64,000 nt of DNA from Cercis canadensis (lineage: Eukaryota > Streptophyta > Magnoliopsida > Fabales > Fabaceae). The notes below the pieces were generated by a model. It was not told where the DNA came from, did no database searches, and worked only from the letters and a program-made list of their open reading frames with translations. Shown one piece after another: positions 1 through 12,187 of the stretch. Position numbers and translations under genes: made by a program. The DNA is taken from the NCBI GenBank assembly GCA_003255065.1, contig QAOA01002849.1:483246-547245 (forward strand), read 5' to 3'. Numbering within the stretch: the first letter of the stretch is position 1; each line of letters starts with the position of its first letter.

Positions 1-107
1 CTCTCTCTTCAAAAAAAAAAATCTTCATGTTATCATCTTGCAAAAATTAATGGCAACCATCTCGACAAGAATAACTTAAGACTAAATAATAAAGAAACAT
101 AACATAC

Positions 108-3100
108 TGGGGGAGCTCTAGTCGGAGGGATATAAGTGTAAGCTGAGTGAAGAAGCCTCGAATTGGATAGAAGCCTGTCCTCATGTGGGACAACCAAGGC
201 CTCAAAAGGAGCATGGATGGGCCCAGTTGCAAATCTTCTTTGAAGAAACATAGTCTCAGACCTTGATGGTACCAATAACATTCGTGTAACAGCCCTCACT
301 TTTCCTTTATCAAGGTCACTGCATTCAGGATCGTCATCTATAGTCTCCATAAGAAAGTCTACAACTCCACTGACAAATTTCTGTTCCCATCTCATCATAG
401 AAAATAGTAGTTGCTCCATAAAAGAACCAGTAGCCAGAAATGTCACCTCCTGTGGAGACAAACCCATCAAATGGGTAAAACCAAAAGTTCCACTTTTAAC
501 AAACTGCGCATTTGATCCCTCTGTTTCGTCCTCTTGCAAGAATATAGATCGATAAATATTTTCAGGTCTAAAAATATTAAAATGTTTCTGAAAAGATTCT
601 CTGTAGACACCACGACAAATAGCCGAACTAAGTGTTTCAGAACTTTGCAAAATTTCTTGATAGAACAGTTTTGGTATCTGCAAATAGAGGGAAAAATAAC
701 AAATGAGAACAATTTTTTTTAAAAAAGGGCATGACGAACATAATGAAATAACCTGGCAACCATTCAAAACAAAAAGAAAGAAAGAAAGAAAGAGAGAGAG
801 AGGAAGTACATGTACTGAACTCTTCAGTAACCATAAATCTAAAACATACTCCAAGTTGGGTAAAAATGTTCCATATGACATAAAAAACACAACTTTTTTT
901 ATATCATAGAATTCAATTAAAACACCAAGAGGTAAACAAAAGGGTCCATATGTATCTTAATATATCAGCAACTTAGATATAAAACCCACATAACCTTGTC
1001 TCTCACCCACCTATGAGACATATGACAGTAACTCAAGACAAGGAATCCATTCAAGATTAGCACATTATGTACCCGAAAGAAAAGTCATTATAAGTCAGGT
1101 CTGAAGTGCATCAAATTAGTCAAAGGAAGGCAATGATTAAGAACAAAATTGAACGGCCAAAAAAATAGGGGCAAAATTCTAACTAAGCCAAAAAAAGGAA
1201 CAAAATTCTAACACACATTTTACATGCAAAATCACACATTACAATGAAATGGCATTTATTTACTCTCTTATTGTCTTTGTCCTTCCTCCTTCATCTTCTT
1301 AACCTCAAGCCCACTGCTGTCCATGTTACTTTATTTGAGGTTCCTCTTTCACAACTCTAAAACGTCAAAATCTCGTATTTTTCCTTTTAAAAGAAAAGTT
1401 TCACACAAAGAGAAGAGAAAAGAGGGAGGGGGAATGACTCATAACCTACAATTCCACTTACAATTAAAAACATCCACAAATACAAACAATCAAACCACCA
1501 CGCACAGTCAAGCTACTAATTTGTACTGACATAGCAACAAACTACTATTCCATTAGGGAATATTGAACAAACTGATTCTTCTCTTTCTCTCTCTCTCCCC
1601 TTTTTTTCTTTTTTTTTAAACTTGCTGAGTCTTTAACTCGACTACAGAGCCAGGATAGTTTGCATTGTACCCTAATCAAATATATTACATAATGCAAAGA
1701 TTCCTTACACTATATGTGTTTCTGACTGGAACAAAGAGACAGATGATAATGGAATCAATGTGGATAAGTTTGAAATTAGCAAGACACAAAAACCTAAGCC
1801 TGATGCACCAAAAACTCTGTAATACCCACTTTTGCTCCTGATTTAAGGGAATAACACTAAGAAATGAGAAAGAAGTGAGGAGGAAAAGAGAAGAATGGAA
1901 TTGAGTGTTCTGATACAGTAGATAAGGTGAGAGAAACTACCTCATAAGATATGGGATTGTGACCTCCAGAATAGTAAACATCCTCTGACTCCCCAAATGG
2001 AGGAGGTGGTAGGGAATTTGGAATCTCTCCAAAGTAAAAGTATGTGCTTCCCTCACTCCTTTCGAACAACTCTGGGTGATTGCATACCTACCATATTTAA
2101 GAGTAATATTAATTATGGACAATGTTGAAAAAAGAAGCACCTCATGTCATAGAAAACACATGATTTCCAATGATCAATACAAATTCAAGCTGCTAATTTT
2201 TTTAAGGGGGAAAAGAAGAAAGGAAAGAAACCTAGGTAGTATACCTTCCGTAATTGAATAACAATGTTCATTAAATTCAGAATTCTCTTTTCATTTATCT
2301 GACCACGATTACCATCAAACAACTCAGCAAGGGATATCTTGTTTTTAATTGCTTGATAGAAAGCTTGCTGCCGAGAACTCAACTTGCAATGCACTGTAAC
2401 CTCAGTTTTCGTAGTCAGCTCAGAAACTACATCTTTCTTAACTCGCCGCAGCATAAAAGGCTTCAGAATTGAATGCTTTTGGAAGAAGAGCAACCAAAAG
2501 GTAAGTCAAAAGTTTAAAAAGATAAACATCATGACAATTTTACAGAAAGTGGCTGAAATGCTAAGCAACAATAATGCAAATATGGGACGTAATATAACAC
2601 AAGCTGTATTGACTTATTTTTGGATCATGATATCCATGAACCATTTTCCAAATCTAGTACAAGACATAAGTTATACAGTCATTGTGAATATAACAAATAT
2701 AAACGATCAACATCCAAATAAAGGTGTCAATAACTGAATCCACCCAAAAGCTTAAACTGTTAAGAGAAGGACAAGTATGGATTTTATCATTAACACAGCC
2801 CCTTAAAGGAAAGCCCTTTGGGCTTGAGGATGGACAGAGATCTGACCCATTAGAGAAAAATATATTGAACAGAGAGTTTTATCTGAAGAGGAGTGGCAAG
2901 CACTTGGTCAAAGAGGCTCTAATACCATGTCAAGGAACCAACTATCCAAAATCTTAAGCTTTTAGGAGAAGGCCCAAGAATGGCTTTTATCATTAATATA
3001 AGGCAAGTACAACATGAATGCACCCAACAGTTTCCCCTATGCAATTCCTCTCTTTCACCACATAGAATACATGATAAAGGCCTAACATATCCCCCAAATA

Positions 3101-6100
3101 TTTTTATGAAAAACTAAATAATCCTCAGAAATATAATAATATATCTCAACCATCTGCTTACTATGACTATCAAACGAAAAAAGTAAACTTACCAATCTGT
3201 TAAGCTGGTGCTCATTCAAAGTACCCCCATGCTCTGCATGGTTTTCAATTCTGGCATGTGATGGATCACAAAAGATTGTTAGACTAGTGATGAATTGGCT
3301 AAAATATCCAATGGAATTTAATGAGGGATACATACCCTTTTGAAAACCACTCATTAAACTGCTCGTGGCTATCAAATAAAGTTGGCATAATAAAATGAAG
3401 AAGAGCCCACAACTCTGCCATATTATTCTGAATAGGTGTACCAGTAAGAAGTAGGCGGTTCCGACAATTGAAGCTGAGAAGCGTCTTCCATCTTATACTG
3501 TCAAGATAGAAAATCAATCAATTTGTTAAAAAATTAAAAGATATATGAAGAAGAATTTTTCAGAGGGCAATAGAACATCAAATAATTCATTGACCACACA
3601 ACCAACAATTTTTTTTTTTTTAAAAAAAGAATTACACAACATTCAATCCTGAGAAATAAAAGTTTTCTAATAAGGAAAATAATTCAGCCAGAACAATGAC
3701 AAATTGATACTGAATGCAATCCATTCATGCACTTCAGAAACATCTATCAAAACCTGTTTGAACTTTTGATTGCCTGGGCTTCATCTAATACCATGTACTG
3801 CCATTTTACACGCCGAAAATACTTTTCATCGGATACTAGTAGCTGGTAGCTTGTGATCAGAATGTGGAACTTAGCTTCCCTGTTAAACAAGAAAGGAATA
3901 GTAGCATTAGTAATCAGCGGGAGAAAAAGGATGAATTAGCAATAGAATTAACTACACACCGAACAAAGGTCAGAATATTGCATTATCTTCACAACCCCAA
4001 AAGTTAGAAGTCAGGATGATGGCTCTTGTGCTGACAAAAAGTGCATTGCTACTCATCCAGGGACCTCAAAAAAGAAAAAGAGGAAACTTTAATTCTCCCT
4101 CTCTCCACCCCCCCCCCCTTTTTCTCTCTCTCTCTCTCTCTCTTTCCACACTGATCCCACCATGTACTCCTTTCCTTCACTTTCCAAACTGATCACACTA
4201 TGTACAGTTGGGTCTTAATCAATTTTCTCTGTCATTTTTCCACAATCCAATTATTAGAAAGAAGGGATAAAAAGAAAAGGCCTTAGAAAAAGCTACACAC
4301 CTCTCTGTATGTCTACAAATTTCAGTATTATCCAAAATTTCTCACTTTACATAACATTAATCAACTGAGAGCTTCTTGTCCGAAATACATTCAAAATATG
4401 GCTTAATTTCCCGGTAAAGACACTTAAGAAATAGAAGTAAAAAGATACCAAGATTAAGAAAATTCAATGCAGATATGGTTCTTGTCAGAAGAACCTTTGT
4501 TGAGCTCAAATCATGAAGTACACCAAGTGAGGCTCTACCAACGTAATCCTATAATCAAAATCTACTTCTTTAATTGCCAGTTTACAACCCCTCCCTGGGG
4601 AAGGTGTCAACAAACGAAAATGTGCAACCAGTAAAAGACTCCACCTTCCTTGCACCACTTTCTCAAGTTCACCTTACTAAAATAATTTATATCACTACTC
4701 ATTAGTTCATTCAAGTTTTTAAAGAAAAAAAAATCCAAAGCAGCATTTAAATTATTTAATTTCATTATATATCAGTTTACATATATCAGCTTTAGAAGGA
4801 AATTCCCATTTCCAAAATCTTTTTATGTAAGAAATGTACAAAAGCACCAAGGCTGCCTATATTTCATCCATATAAATAACAGAACAAAATATCTTTCCAA
4901 GAATAGCCATGTTTGATAAAATGTGTCCATTCTTCACAAATATCTAACCCAAACACAAGATTATTAGTACCAGATGTTTTAGCGAAGCTAAAGAGAAAGC
5001 ATCGGAAACGAAGATTACTTGCGATAAAGCTCCTTTGGGTTAATACTTTTCCTAAGTACTGTCCGCTCCACACCCCAGTAAGGCAAACTTATCAATTCAG
5101 GGCAGAAGCGTTTAAGTTCGTCAACCCAATTGTTTAACACAGATGCAGGCGCAACAATCAGAAAGGGTCCCCATATATTTTTCTCCTGCATTGGTCAAGC
5201 AAGTTAAAATAAAGTCACTGAAATTGCACAACAACACCAGGTTGAAATGTACCTCAGCCAAATGGGCTAAAAAGGCCATAGCCTGGATAGTCTTTCCAAG
5301 TCCCATCTCATCAGCAAGTATACCATTTAAACCCTGAAAGACACCAAAAACCCTCAAATTAACAACCAAAAGTAACAAATCATGAGGAAAATATTCCAGA
5401 TAGCTTAATAACCTGCTCATAACAGTTAACTAGCCACTGAAGACCTTTCAGCTGATATTCTTTTAGACAACCTTTGAACAATTCTGGTGTCTGAACTGTT
5501 GAAGCCACTGGCATGGTTGAGCTGCAATATAAAGATACAGAATTTTTAAAATGACAATGATATTTCTTAAACTCATACTTCCTAATACCATCCAAACAAA
5601 AATCACATAGATAGATGGAAATATGTACATATCTGTACGTAGGTTATGTATGCAAAAAAATATGGACAGAGAGAGAGAGAGCTAACGGGGTTTGCAAATC
5701 AATGTTACTAGATCCTGCAACTTCCTCTTCAAGTGTATCAGTTTCATCAGCATGGCGAAGCCTCAAGCATTCACTATCAAAAGCATCTGTCAACCTTCTC
5801 TGCTTTGAGACTGCTTCTTGAGCAGCCTTCAAAGCTTCCTTCTTCAATTCAGCCTCTTCAGGATCTTCCTCCTCACTAGGCCCAGCATCTGAAGACTCAA
5901 GCAGTGTCTCTTGATCATTTTCTTTTTCATCTACTATTGGTAATGCTTCTGAAGACAGTAAGTTTGACTTGTTCTGCATAAAGTGACTGTACAGCTCAGT
6001 TTGTTGTATAAGAAAATTAAGCCTTTGCTGCTGTCTCTTTGCTTCTCGAAGCTCCTGTTCACGCCTCAAAGCTTCAGCGGCTTCTTTCTCCTCTTTCTTC

Positions 6101-8674
6101 CTGACTTCTGCCTGCAAAGAATAGAATTGAAAATTTACAGCACATTCAAGTCCAATGTACTCATAAAATTTACACCTGCACGACTGTCTTCAAATTTTAA
6201 AAATAATTCCAAGTACAGATTAGTAAATCTACAGTTCCACTAAACAAACCACCCCATTTAGCATCACATACCACTAGGTGCAAATGAGATATATTCATAG
6301 CCGGTGACATCATTTTTATAAACCTCAATGATACAGGAGATTACATAATTAAGACCCTTATCTAGAAGAGCATCAACAAGGTATATGCAAAAGCAGGTTA
6401 ACATACCCTAATAAGATTTGGTTTAAAGGGGAAAGAAGAAGTTTGCAGGCACGATTATGTTCCACTAAACTACTACCACAATTGCACCTCTTGAAAATCC
6501 ACATATTTCAGTGTTCAATAGTTAGCAATCACAAATACAATAAACTTTAGAAATGAAGGAAAAGAGGTACCATCTCCTTATCAACTCGTTTCCAGAACAG
6601 CAACATGTCTCTAGCCAATTTCCGGGTGCGAATGGCAGCCCCCCTCATCAATTTAAGAGATCTACTCACTTTCATTCTAACCTGGAAGAGAAACCCATCC
6701 ATATAAGTCATAATAGTGAAAGGTCAAGATACAAAACCAACTATCACAAGCTATAGGCTAAATAGCTAGAGACCGCAAACCAATTGAAACAGATAATAGA
6801 TGCACAAAAGAGGAAATAAGTGCATGCCTCTCTCTGACAGTTCTCTGAGAACCTCTTGGCATCAGTGAGTTGCTTTCGGTGGAAAGCTGTAAACACCCTA
6901 TGGTGCTTTGGTATGTCCCTTCTTACGATATTTACCCAAACTTTCCCAATTCTTTCCATTTCCTCCTTCTCAATCATAGAAGGGTCTTTCTTTACCTTTT
7001 GCTTCTTAGGAAGGCTTCGTTCAATGATCTGCATAAGGGAACAGACAAGGCTGAGTAAGAAAGACAAAGGGAGAAAGTAAAAGTAGAAGAAAAAAGTCTG
7101 CAAACAAAGTGACTATACCTCATATGTGTCACCTTTCTCCAAAACCTTAACATAATAAACCTGCAATACACCACCCTCGGACAAAATGGATCGCTTTATG
7201 CTACCAGCTGCCCCTTCTGGGATGGAGGAATTCAAACCAATATCAGATACTTGCAGACTGAATTTATAAGCCGAATTGGAAGCTGACATGGCCTTCAATC
7301 GTGCCTGAAGTGATTCATATGGGGATAAGGTTTCCCCCATGCCTGCCCGGTTTCTAGTCCCAATTCTTTTATCAGCAGTCATCATTGCAGCCAAGGACCC
7401 CAAATCCAAGGTACCCTTTAAGTAAAATTCCTCCACCTGGATCTCCGAGAAACTTGGAAGATTCAGTATTGCTGCCAGCTTATCATATGTTGGAGGAATT
7501 TTGTAAGTGATACCATCCCCAATATCCAAAGAAGCAGGTTCATACATAGTCCTGCAAAGAGTTCAGGAAAAATAAAGTTGTCACTAACATAAAAACGTTT
7601 CATAATTCAAAAAACTCCAACATTATCAAGGCAACAGGATAAAAGAGGGAAACCTATCAGTTCCATACTGCAATGTGAAATCTGCATCACGGTAGTTTCC
7701 AGGTTTCAGAGGATTAGAATCATTTAGCCACTCAGATTTAGTCTCCAGAACATGTAATCCTCCCCTGTGCTCATTCCCCGACTTTCGAGCTTTTATAACT
7801 ATATTACTCTTGAGAAGTGGAATACCAGCCCAATTTTGGGCAGGACTAGATGAGGTATCCTTAAACCTCCTCTTATATTTCTGAATATGTTCCCCTAGCA
7901 TTGATCGATATCGCTCCTCTGTCATGTGTGTCCCGTACAAAATGCCCTTGTCCTCGTCGTCACTGTTGAGAGATCTCCTCCTTTTCTTCAACAAATTTAA
8001 CTCCCTTCCACGCATATTCCCGTTACTGTGGTTTGCAATTGACCCACCTACTTACGGAAGCACCCAAAAGATACAGAGTACATTCATATGAGTTGAAGTT
8101 TTAAAACAAAATCGTCCAGTAGCTAAATAATAAAATTGTACAATACAACTATCATTGACAAGCATAAAATCCAAGTAGGTAAAGAGCCTCTCAACCTAAA
8201 AAAGAGAAAAAAAAAATGAGTAATGCCTACCTTGGCTATCTCTGCTCTCATCCTGACTACTATTCCCATAATAATCAAAATCATCATCTTGTTGTGGAAG
8301 TTGAAAGTTCATCAAAGACTACAAAACAATGCAGGAAGCAAGAGGAAAATAAAAAAAAAAACAAAGAACCGTGATAAATTCGTCGAAATAAGCTTAAAAA
8401 TAATGTAAATGGCTAAACAACAATTTCAACCAATTCTACGAGTTCATCATCTGAAACTTTTATAATCAATCAAGAACAAAAACCGAAATTAAAAATATAA
8501 AAGCATAGAAAATCTCCAGCTCTAGGAAGCCAATCCAGACAAAAACAGCAGGAAACATAATTTGAGAGAATGTACAGAAAACACTACACAATAAGGAAAC
8601 CCAATGCGACAAACCTCAAGGTTGAAGAGACTCGAGTATGAGAGCGAGTCCTTGGGTTGCCTTCTGTGATCCAT
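108..8674 (-). CDS. INO80: INO80 chromatin-remodelling ATPase (3' part beyond left edge)
   Basis: Snf2-family ATPase of the INO80 nucleosome-remodelling complex, acting in the nucleus. Sixteen exons give residues 1-1121 in frame: 8615-8674, 8231-8318, 7654-8047, 7119-7551, 6828-7028, 6571-6681, 5687-6111, 5413-5521, 5253-5333, 5019-5185, 3754-3879, 3336-3497, 3193-3250, 2245-2475, 1941-2087, 108-677. The start is [20 protein letters not shown]. An acidic and basic N-terminal region is followed by a DBINO-type domain ([17 protein letters not shown], then a long charged coiled coil) in exons 5-7. The Walker A motif DEMGLGKT lies at about 615-622, DEAQ at 722-725 and [11 protein letters not shown] in exon 12. 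The second helicase lobe is missing because the gene runs off the window; the last donor is at 106-107. The intron at 6682-6827 starts with GC instead of GT. The intron at 2476-3192 carries a small TRIM-like element. Plant INO80 proteins are about 1500 residues, so roughly a quarter is absent here. The identification is very secure; single boundaries less so. Confidence 0.96.
678..1940 (-). other. Large INO80 intron (intron 15)
   Basis: This is a 1.26 kb intron between the exons at 1941-2087 and 108-677. It is AT-rich and contains a GAAA/GA-rich tract at about 776-802 and a TC-rich tract at about 1578-1612. I see no coding or element structure in it. Confidence 0.8.
2725..2998 (-). mobile_element. 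TRIM-like miniature LTR element in an INO80 intron
   Basis: Two direct terminal repeats of about 72 bp lie at 2725-2796 and 2928-2998. Both begin TGTCAA on the plus strand; the left copy ends in CA. They share AGCTTAAACTGTTAAGAGAA-like and TTTTATCATTAA blocks. Just inside the right repeat, the minus strand reads TGGTATTAGAGCC, close to the initiator-Met tRNA primer-binding site TGGTATCAGAGC. Just inside the left repeat the minus strand has a purine tract ending AAGGGGCTG. The flanks are aaagg and taagg, a 4/5 match to a 5-bp target duplication. The roughly 130 bp interior has no coding capacity, which is normal for terminal-repeat retrotransposons in miniature. The ends differ enough to suggest an old insertion. 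It sits in the intron between exons 3193-3250 and 2245-2475. Confidence 0.7.
4099..4143. repeat. C-run plus (TC)n microsatellite
   Basis: A run of Cs and Ts is followed by about nine TC dinucleotides, inside the INO80 intron at 3880-5018. It is a simple sequence repeat likely to vary in length between individuals. Confidence 0.85.
6682..6827 (-). other. Non-canonical GC-AG intron of INO80
   Basis: The upstream exon ends ...CAGAGAGAG and is followed by GCATGC, with no GT within several bases. The acceptor CCAG precedes GTTAGAATGAAAG. Both flanking exons (201 and 111 bp) are whole numbers of codons and encode the continuous DBINO region, so splicing at GC-AG restores the expected protein. Confidence 0.75.
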
Positions 8675-8900
8675 GCGCTATGACGCGGCTATAATGTGCA
8701 GGTAACCTTAAAAGACAAAACCCTAATTCTCCGAAAAAACATGGAGGAAGGGGTCGGCAGAAAGAGAAAGAGAAAGAGAAGAACCTTAACCCTAAAAAGG
8801 AGGAAGGAGAAGGGGAAGAAGGGAATGGAACCGTGCGTAGGATAAGGTGGGTGGCAAGAAGAAAGAGAAGGAACGTAGACGCAGACGGTGCAGGGAGCAT
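8675..8900 (-). promoter_or_regulatory. INO80 5' leader and proximal promoter
   Basis: Purine-rich on the plus strand (pyrimidine-rich on the transcript strand) immediately upstream of the INO80 ATG, as is common in plant 5' leaders. No clear TATA box is seen. Open frames here on the minus strand are low-complexity and are not supported as genes. Confidence 0.45.
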
Positions 8901-9283
8901 CGATAAGTGCTAACGTGCGCCGAGTAGGTGACATTTCGTTAACGTGCGCTACCAAGTGTTTTTCAATTTTGGTGGTCACAGTCACGGAACTTGGAGGAAT
9001 TTGCCGTATCTGAGATAACGGTATTGAGCAGGCAAAAAGAGAAAGGGAGTGGTATCGAATTCACCAAAGAGTGAGAGAGAGAGAGAGAAGGGTTTTTTAT
9101 CACACAAAAATTGGAGAATATTAGGTGTATTAGTTTACGTAGGAGAGTTATTTACACATCTACAAATACAAATATTCTGTATATCTTTTATTTGAGAGAA
9201 TTATTTTAAAATTTTAAATAAAAGATCATAAAATATTAAAAGAATAAATTTTTTAAATAAGAGCCTATTATATTATAGAATAT

Positions 9284-9396
9284 GACTAAAATATTTTTTT
9301 GATATTATACAGTTATTATGTTCATATATATGATTATTAATCTATCATATTTACATATAAATAGAATAATTACATAGCATAATATGATATTTTGGT
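9284..9396. repeat. Small imperfect inverted repeat (possible MITE relic)
   Basis: The left end reads GACTAAAATAT and the right end is ATATTTTGGTC, its near-complement. The arms remain roughly complementary inward for about 40 bases. A third related stretch lies at about 9624-9685 (accaaaatatctcctaaaat). All are very AT-rich, so chance similarity is possible. Confidence 0.3.
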
Positions 9397-11034
9397 CATT
9401 TTACATGTTATCATTTTTTAGTCTTTTTTTTAAAGTTCTTGAACTTTAGGAGAATAAACTCTTTTTAATTTGACAAATTGAATATTTTTTTGTGCAACTA
9501 AAATTTTTTATACGACTTTGTCATATGTGCAAAACATGATTCTTTGAGTTTATTTCCCTCAAGTTTAGAACCTTCAAAAATATAGTACATCGTACAAAGA
9601 TTACCAAAATATCTCCTAAAATTATGTAATTATTTTATTTATATTTAAACATTATAACCATATATATAAGCAAAATAATAACTTACTACTAATAGGTGTT
9701 TTAGTATTTTCTTGCACTGTGACAAGTGCTTTTTGCACTATTAGATCTTTTGTGATGGCACTCCATAATGATAAACTTATTTTTTTAAGAAAAAGTTAAT
9801 GAATATTTTTCTTTTGAAATATTTTTTTTTAAAAAAAATAACTTGTTTTTAGAAATTATGAAGATCATTAGCTTCTTCAACTAAATAATTATAAAAGTTA
9901 ATTATTCAATATATAACGAGTAGTGTGTAAAATTAATTATTGAGATAATTTTTCTGATCATTAATTGTTGAGATAATTTGTATCATGTGTCTTAATGAAC
10001 TCAAATATTTTTCAAAAAAACTAAGCAACATATATCATTCTAATTGTTAATTTTATTTGTAGTACAAATACCATTTATGATATTGAATATTTATCTAAAT
10101 ATTAATTTAAAATTAATACAAAATCTTATTTTAACTTTGAAATTTTAATAAATAGGTTTCTCAACATTCAATTTTGATAATTAATCTTTTTTTTACCACC
10201 TAAGTACATGATTTAGTTGTAAAGAAGTTTGATTTTCTCGTCCTAGTGGCTAAAAAAAATAGGCAGTTGTTCTTAATTTTTTTTTTCTTTTGGTTACAAC
10301 TTTAAATTTAAACACATAATACATAAGTCTTGAGAACAAATTTAGTACCACTTAGTTATAAACTATTTTTTTGTTTCTAAAATTTTTGTTGGTCTATATA
10401 CCCTAGTTATAGGAAAGGTAAATTCTTTGTCAGGTCTATGAAATATAACAAATTCATTTTAAAGTGCTCTTAATTTATTTTATTTTGTATCGTTAAGTTT
10501 TTTTTTTTTTTAAGAAAGCTTATCTATCCAAACATACTCATGTTTTATAAATAAATTTAATAAAAATAATAGGTTACTTTATAAAAATATTGTTGAAAGT
10601 TGAGAAAATTATTTTCTAAATTAAATTTGAAGAGCCTACTTATCAAAGTCACAACGTTCAATATAAATTTTAGTTTTCTTTCGAATTAAATACAAACAGA
10701 TATTTAAAATTTATCAAGTATCGTAGTTTTTCTCTATTGGTTTTTTGTTTAGATGATACATACACGATCTTGTGTTCTCATGTTTTTAATTTACAAATGT
10801 ATATATATATATTTTTTTATAGGACGAATGTATGTATGATTAAGAGATGTAAGAATATTACAGTTATTTATATAAAAAATTTGTCATTATTAATTTAATT
10901 TTTTATATTTTATATAAATAAACAAACCTGCCCTTGAACAGCCAATTTTAAATATAAGTTTTGTAAACTCTTTAACAATTGGACTTTTTAGCTCCTAATG
11001 GGCTGTGCTATTAAGGCCAAGCCCATAAAAAGGG

Positions 11035-11053
11035 CCCCCCCCCCCCCCCCCCC
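11035..11053. repeat. 19-base C homopolymer
   Basis: An uninterrupted run of Cs in AT-rich sequence. The length may be unreliable in a draft assembly. Confidence 0.8.
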
Positions 11054-11839
11054 AACCCTCTCTTTCTTTCTATCTTAATTAGGAGAAGCTTTTCTCTGCG
11101 ATAATGGATGGATTCAAGAAAAGAATCACTGTGGAAAAGAGAAAATCCAAGGTTACCATTTTGTCACATANACAAAAAAAAAACGAAGAAAAGCTATTAT
11201 TAAAAGCGCTGACAGAAATGGTAGCACATGGTAAATATTTACCACTGAGAACCCATTGATGGAATTGCAGTAATTTCATTCTTATTTTATTCCAGTGTTA
11301 AACAGGAGAACAAGTAGAGTTGTAAATTTAGGTTTGGCCCGCCCGTGATGTACATGACCGGCCGGGTTTATAAATTTGTTTTATTTGAGTTACAAGTTTA
11401 AGCTAAGCAGTCTTGAGATGGCCAATCCGTGACATAATCTTTTTATAAAAAGAAAGTGATTAATTAATTTTTAATTACTTTTATTTTTGTGTAACATATA
11501 TAGATAATGAAGATTATATAAGTATTAAAATAATTTTGTCAAAAAACAATTAAATATTCTTTTAATATGATGGAGAATGAATTTTAAAGAATTTTATTAT
11601 TTAATTAAATTTTTTATATTTTATTAAACTATTTACATTCTTATGCTCTTAGTCTTTAATAATTGATTATTTNAATTAATTATTTAATTGTTTAATATGA
11701 TTAATATTTTTTCTCTCTTTTTAAATATTTTTATTATCTTTTTTAATTTTGTCCACCTAACCTTCAGCCCACCAACAATATGACGAGTTGGGTTGAAGTT
11801 TCCTCAAATCGCCTCACCCTGTTTACTGACGATCGAGCA

Positions 11840-12187
11840 TGTTATGCAATTAAGGAAAGAAAGAACTAAAGCAGGGAGAATAACACAATGAAAGAAAATG
11901 ATAGACTACCGTACATGGTTTCATTAATCATAAGCCTTTATATAGGCAAATACACAATCGGTAAAACAAAATAATAGGAACAACTAAGTCCACTACTTTA
12001 ACCACTACCCATATTTCTCCAACGGTTAAAATAAAGGCTCAAAACATGAACCCACTAACAACATGAAACCATCAAACTCCTATAGACTAGGTAAAAGCTA
12101 CAAATCAGGACACGTACTACACTATAGACCCACTAGCAACAAACTCATGTTGACCAAGACAATGACTTAATAATAATATTTTCAACA
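11840..12187 (-). repeat. 3' LTR of the copia element
   Basis: 348 bp, TG...CA, and about 94% identical by eye to the repeat at 16450-16791. It carries a TATATAAAGG promoter-like motif on the minus strand. Confidence 0.92.

Larger units (their letters stand above)
9000..11314. other. AT-rich intergenic spacer
   Basis: No gene or conserved coding frame is seen. The stretch is strongly AT-rich, with homopolymer T and A runs. It also holds a 19-base C run at 11035-11053 and an undetermined base at 11171. Confidence 0.7.

Noticed and set aside
11079-11279. Minus-strand open frame containing an undetermined base
   Set aside because: It crosses the N at 11171 and an A-run, is low complexity, and resembles no family.
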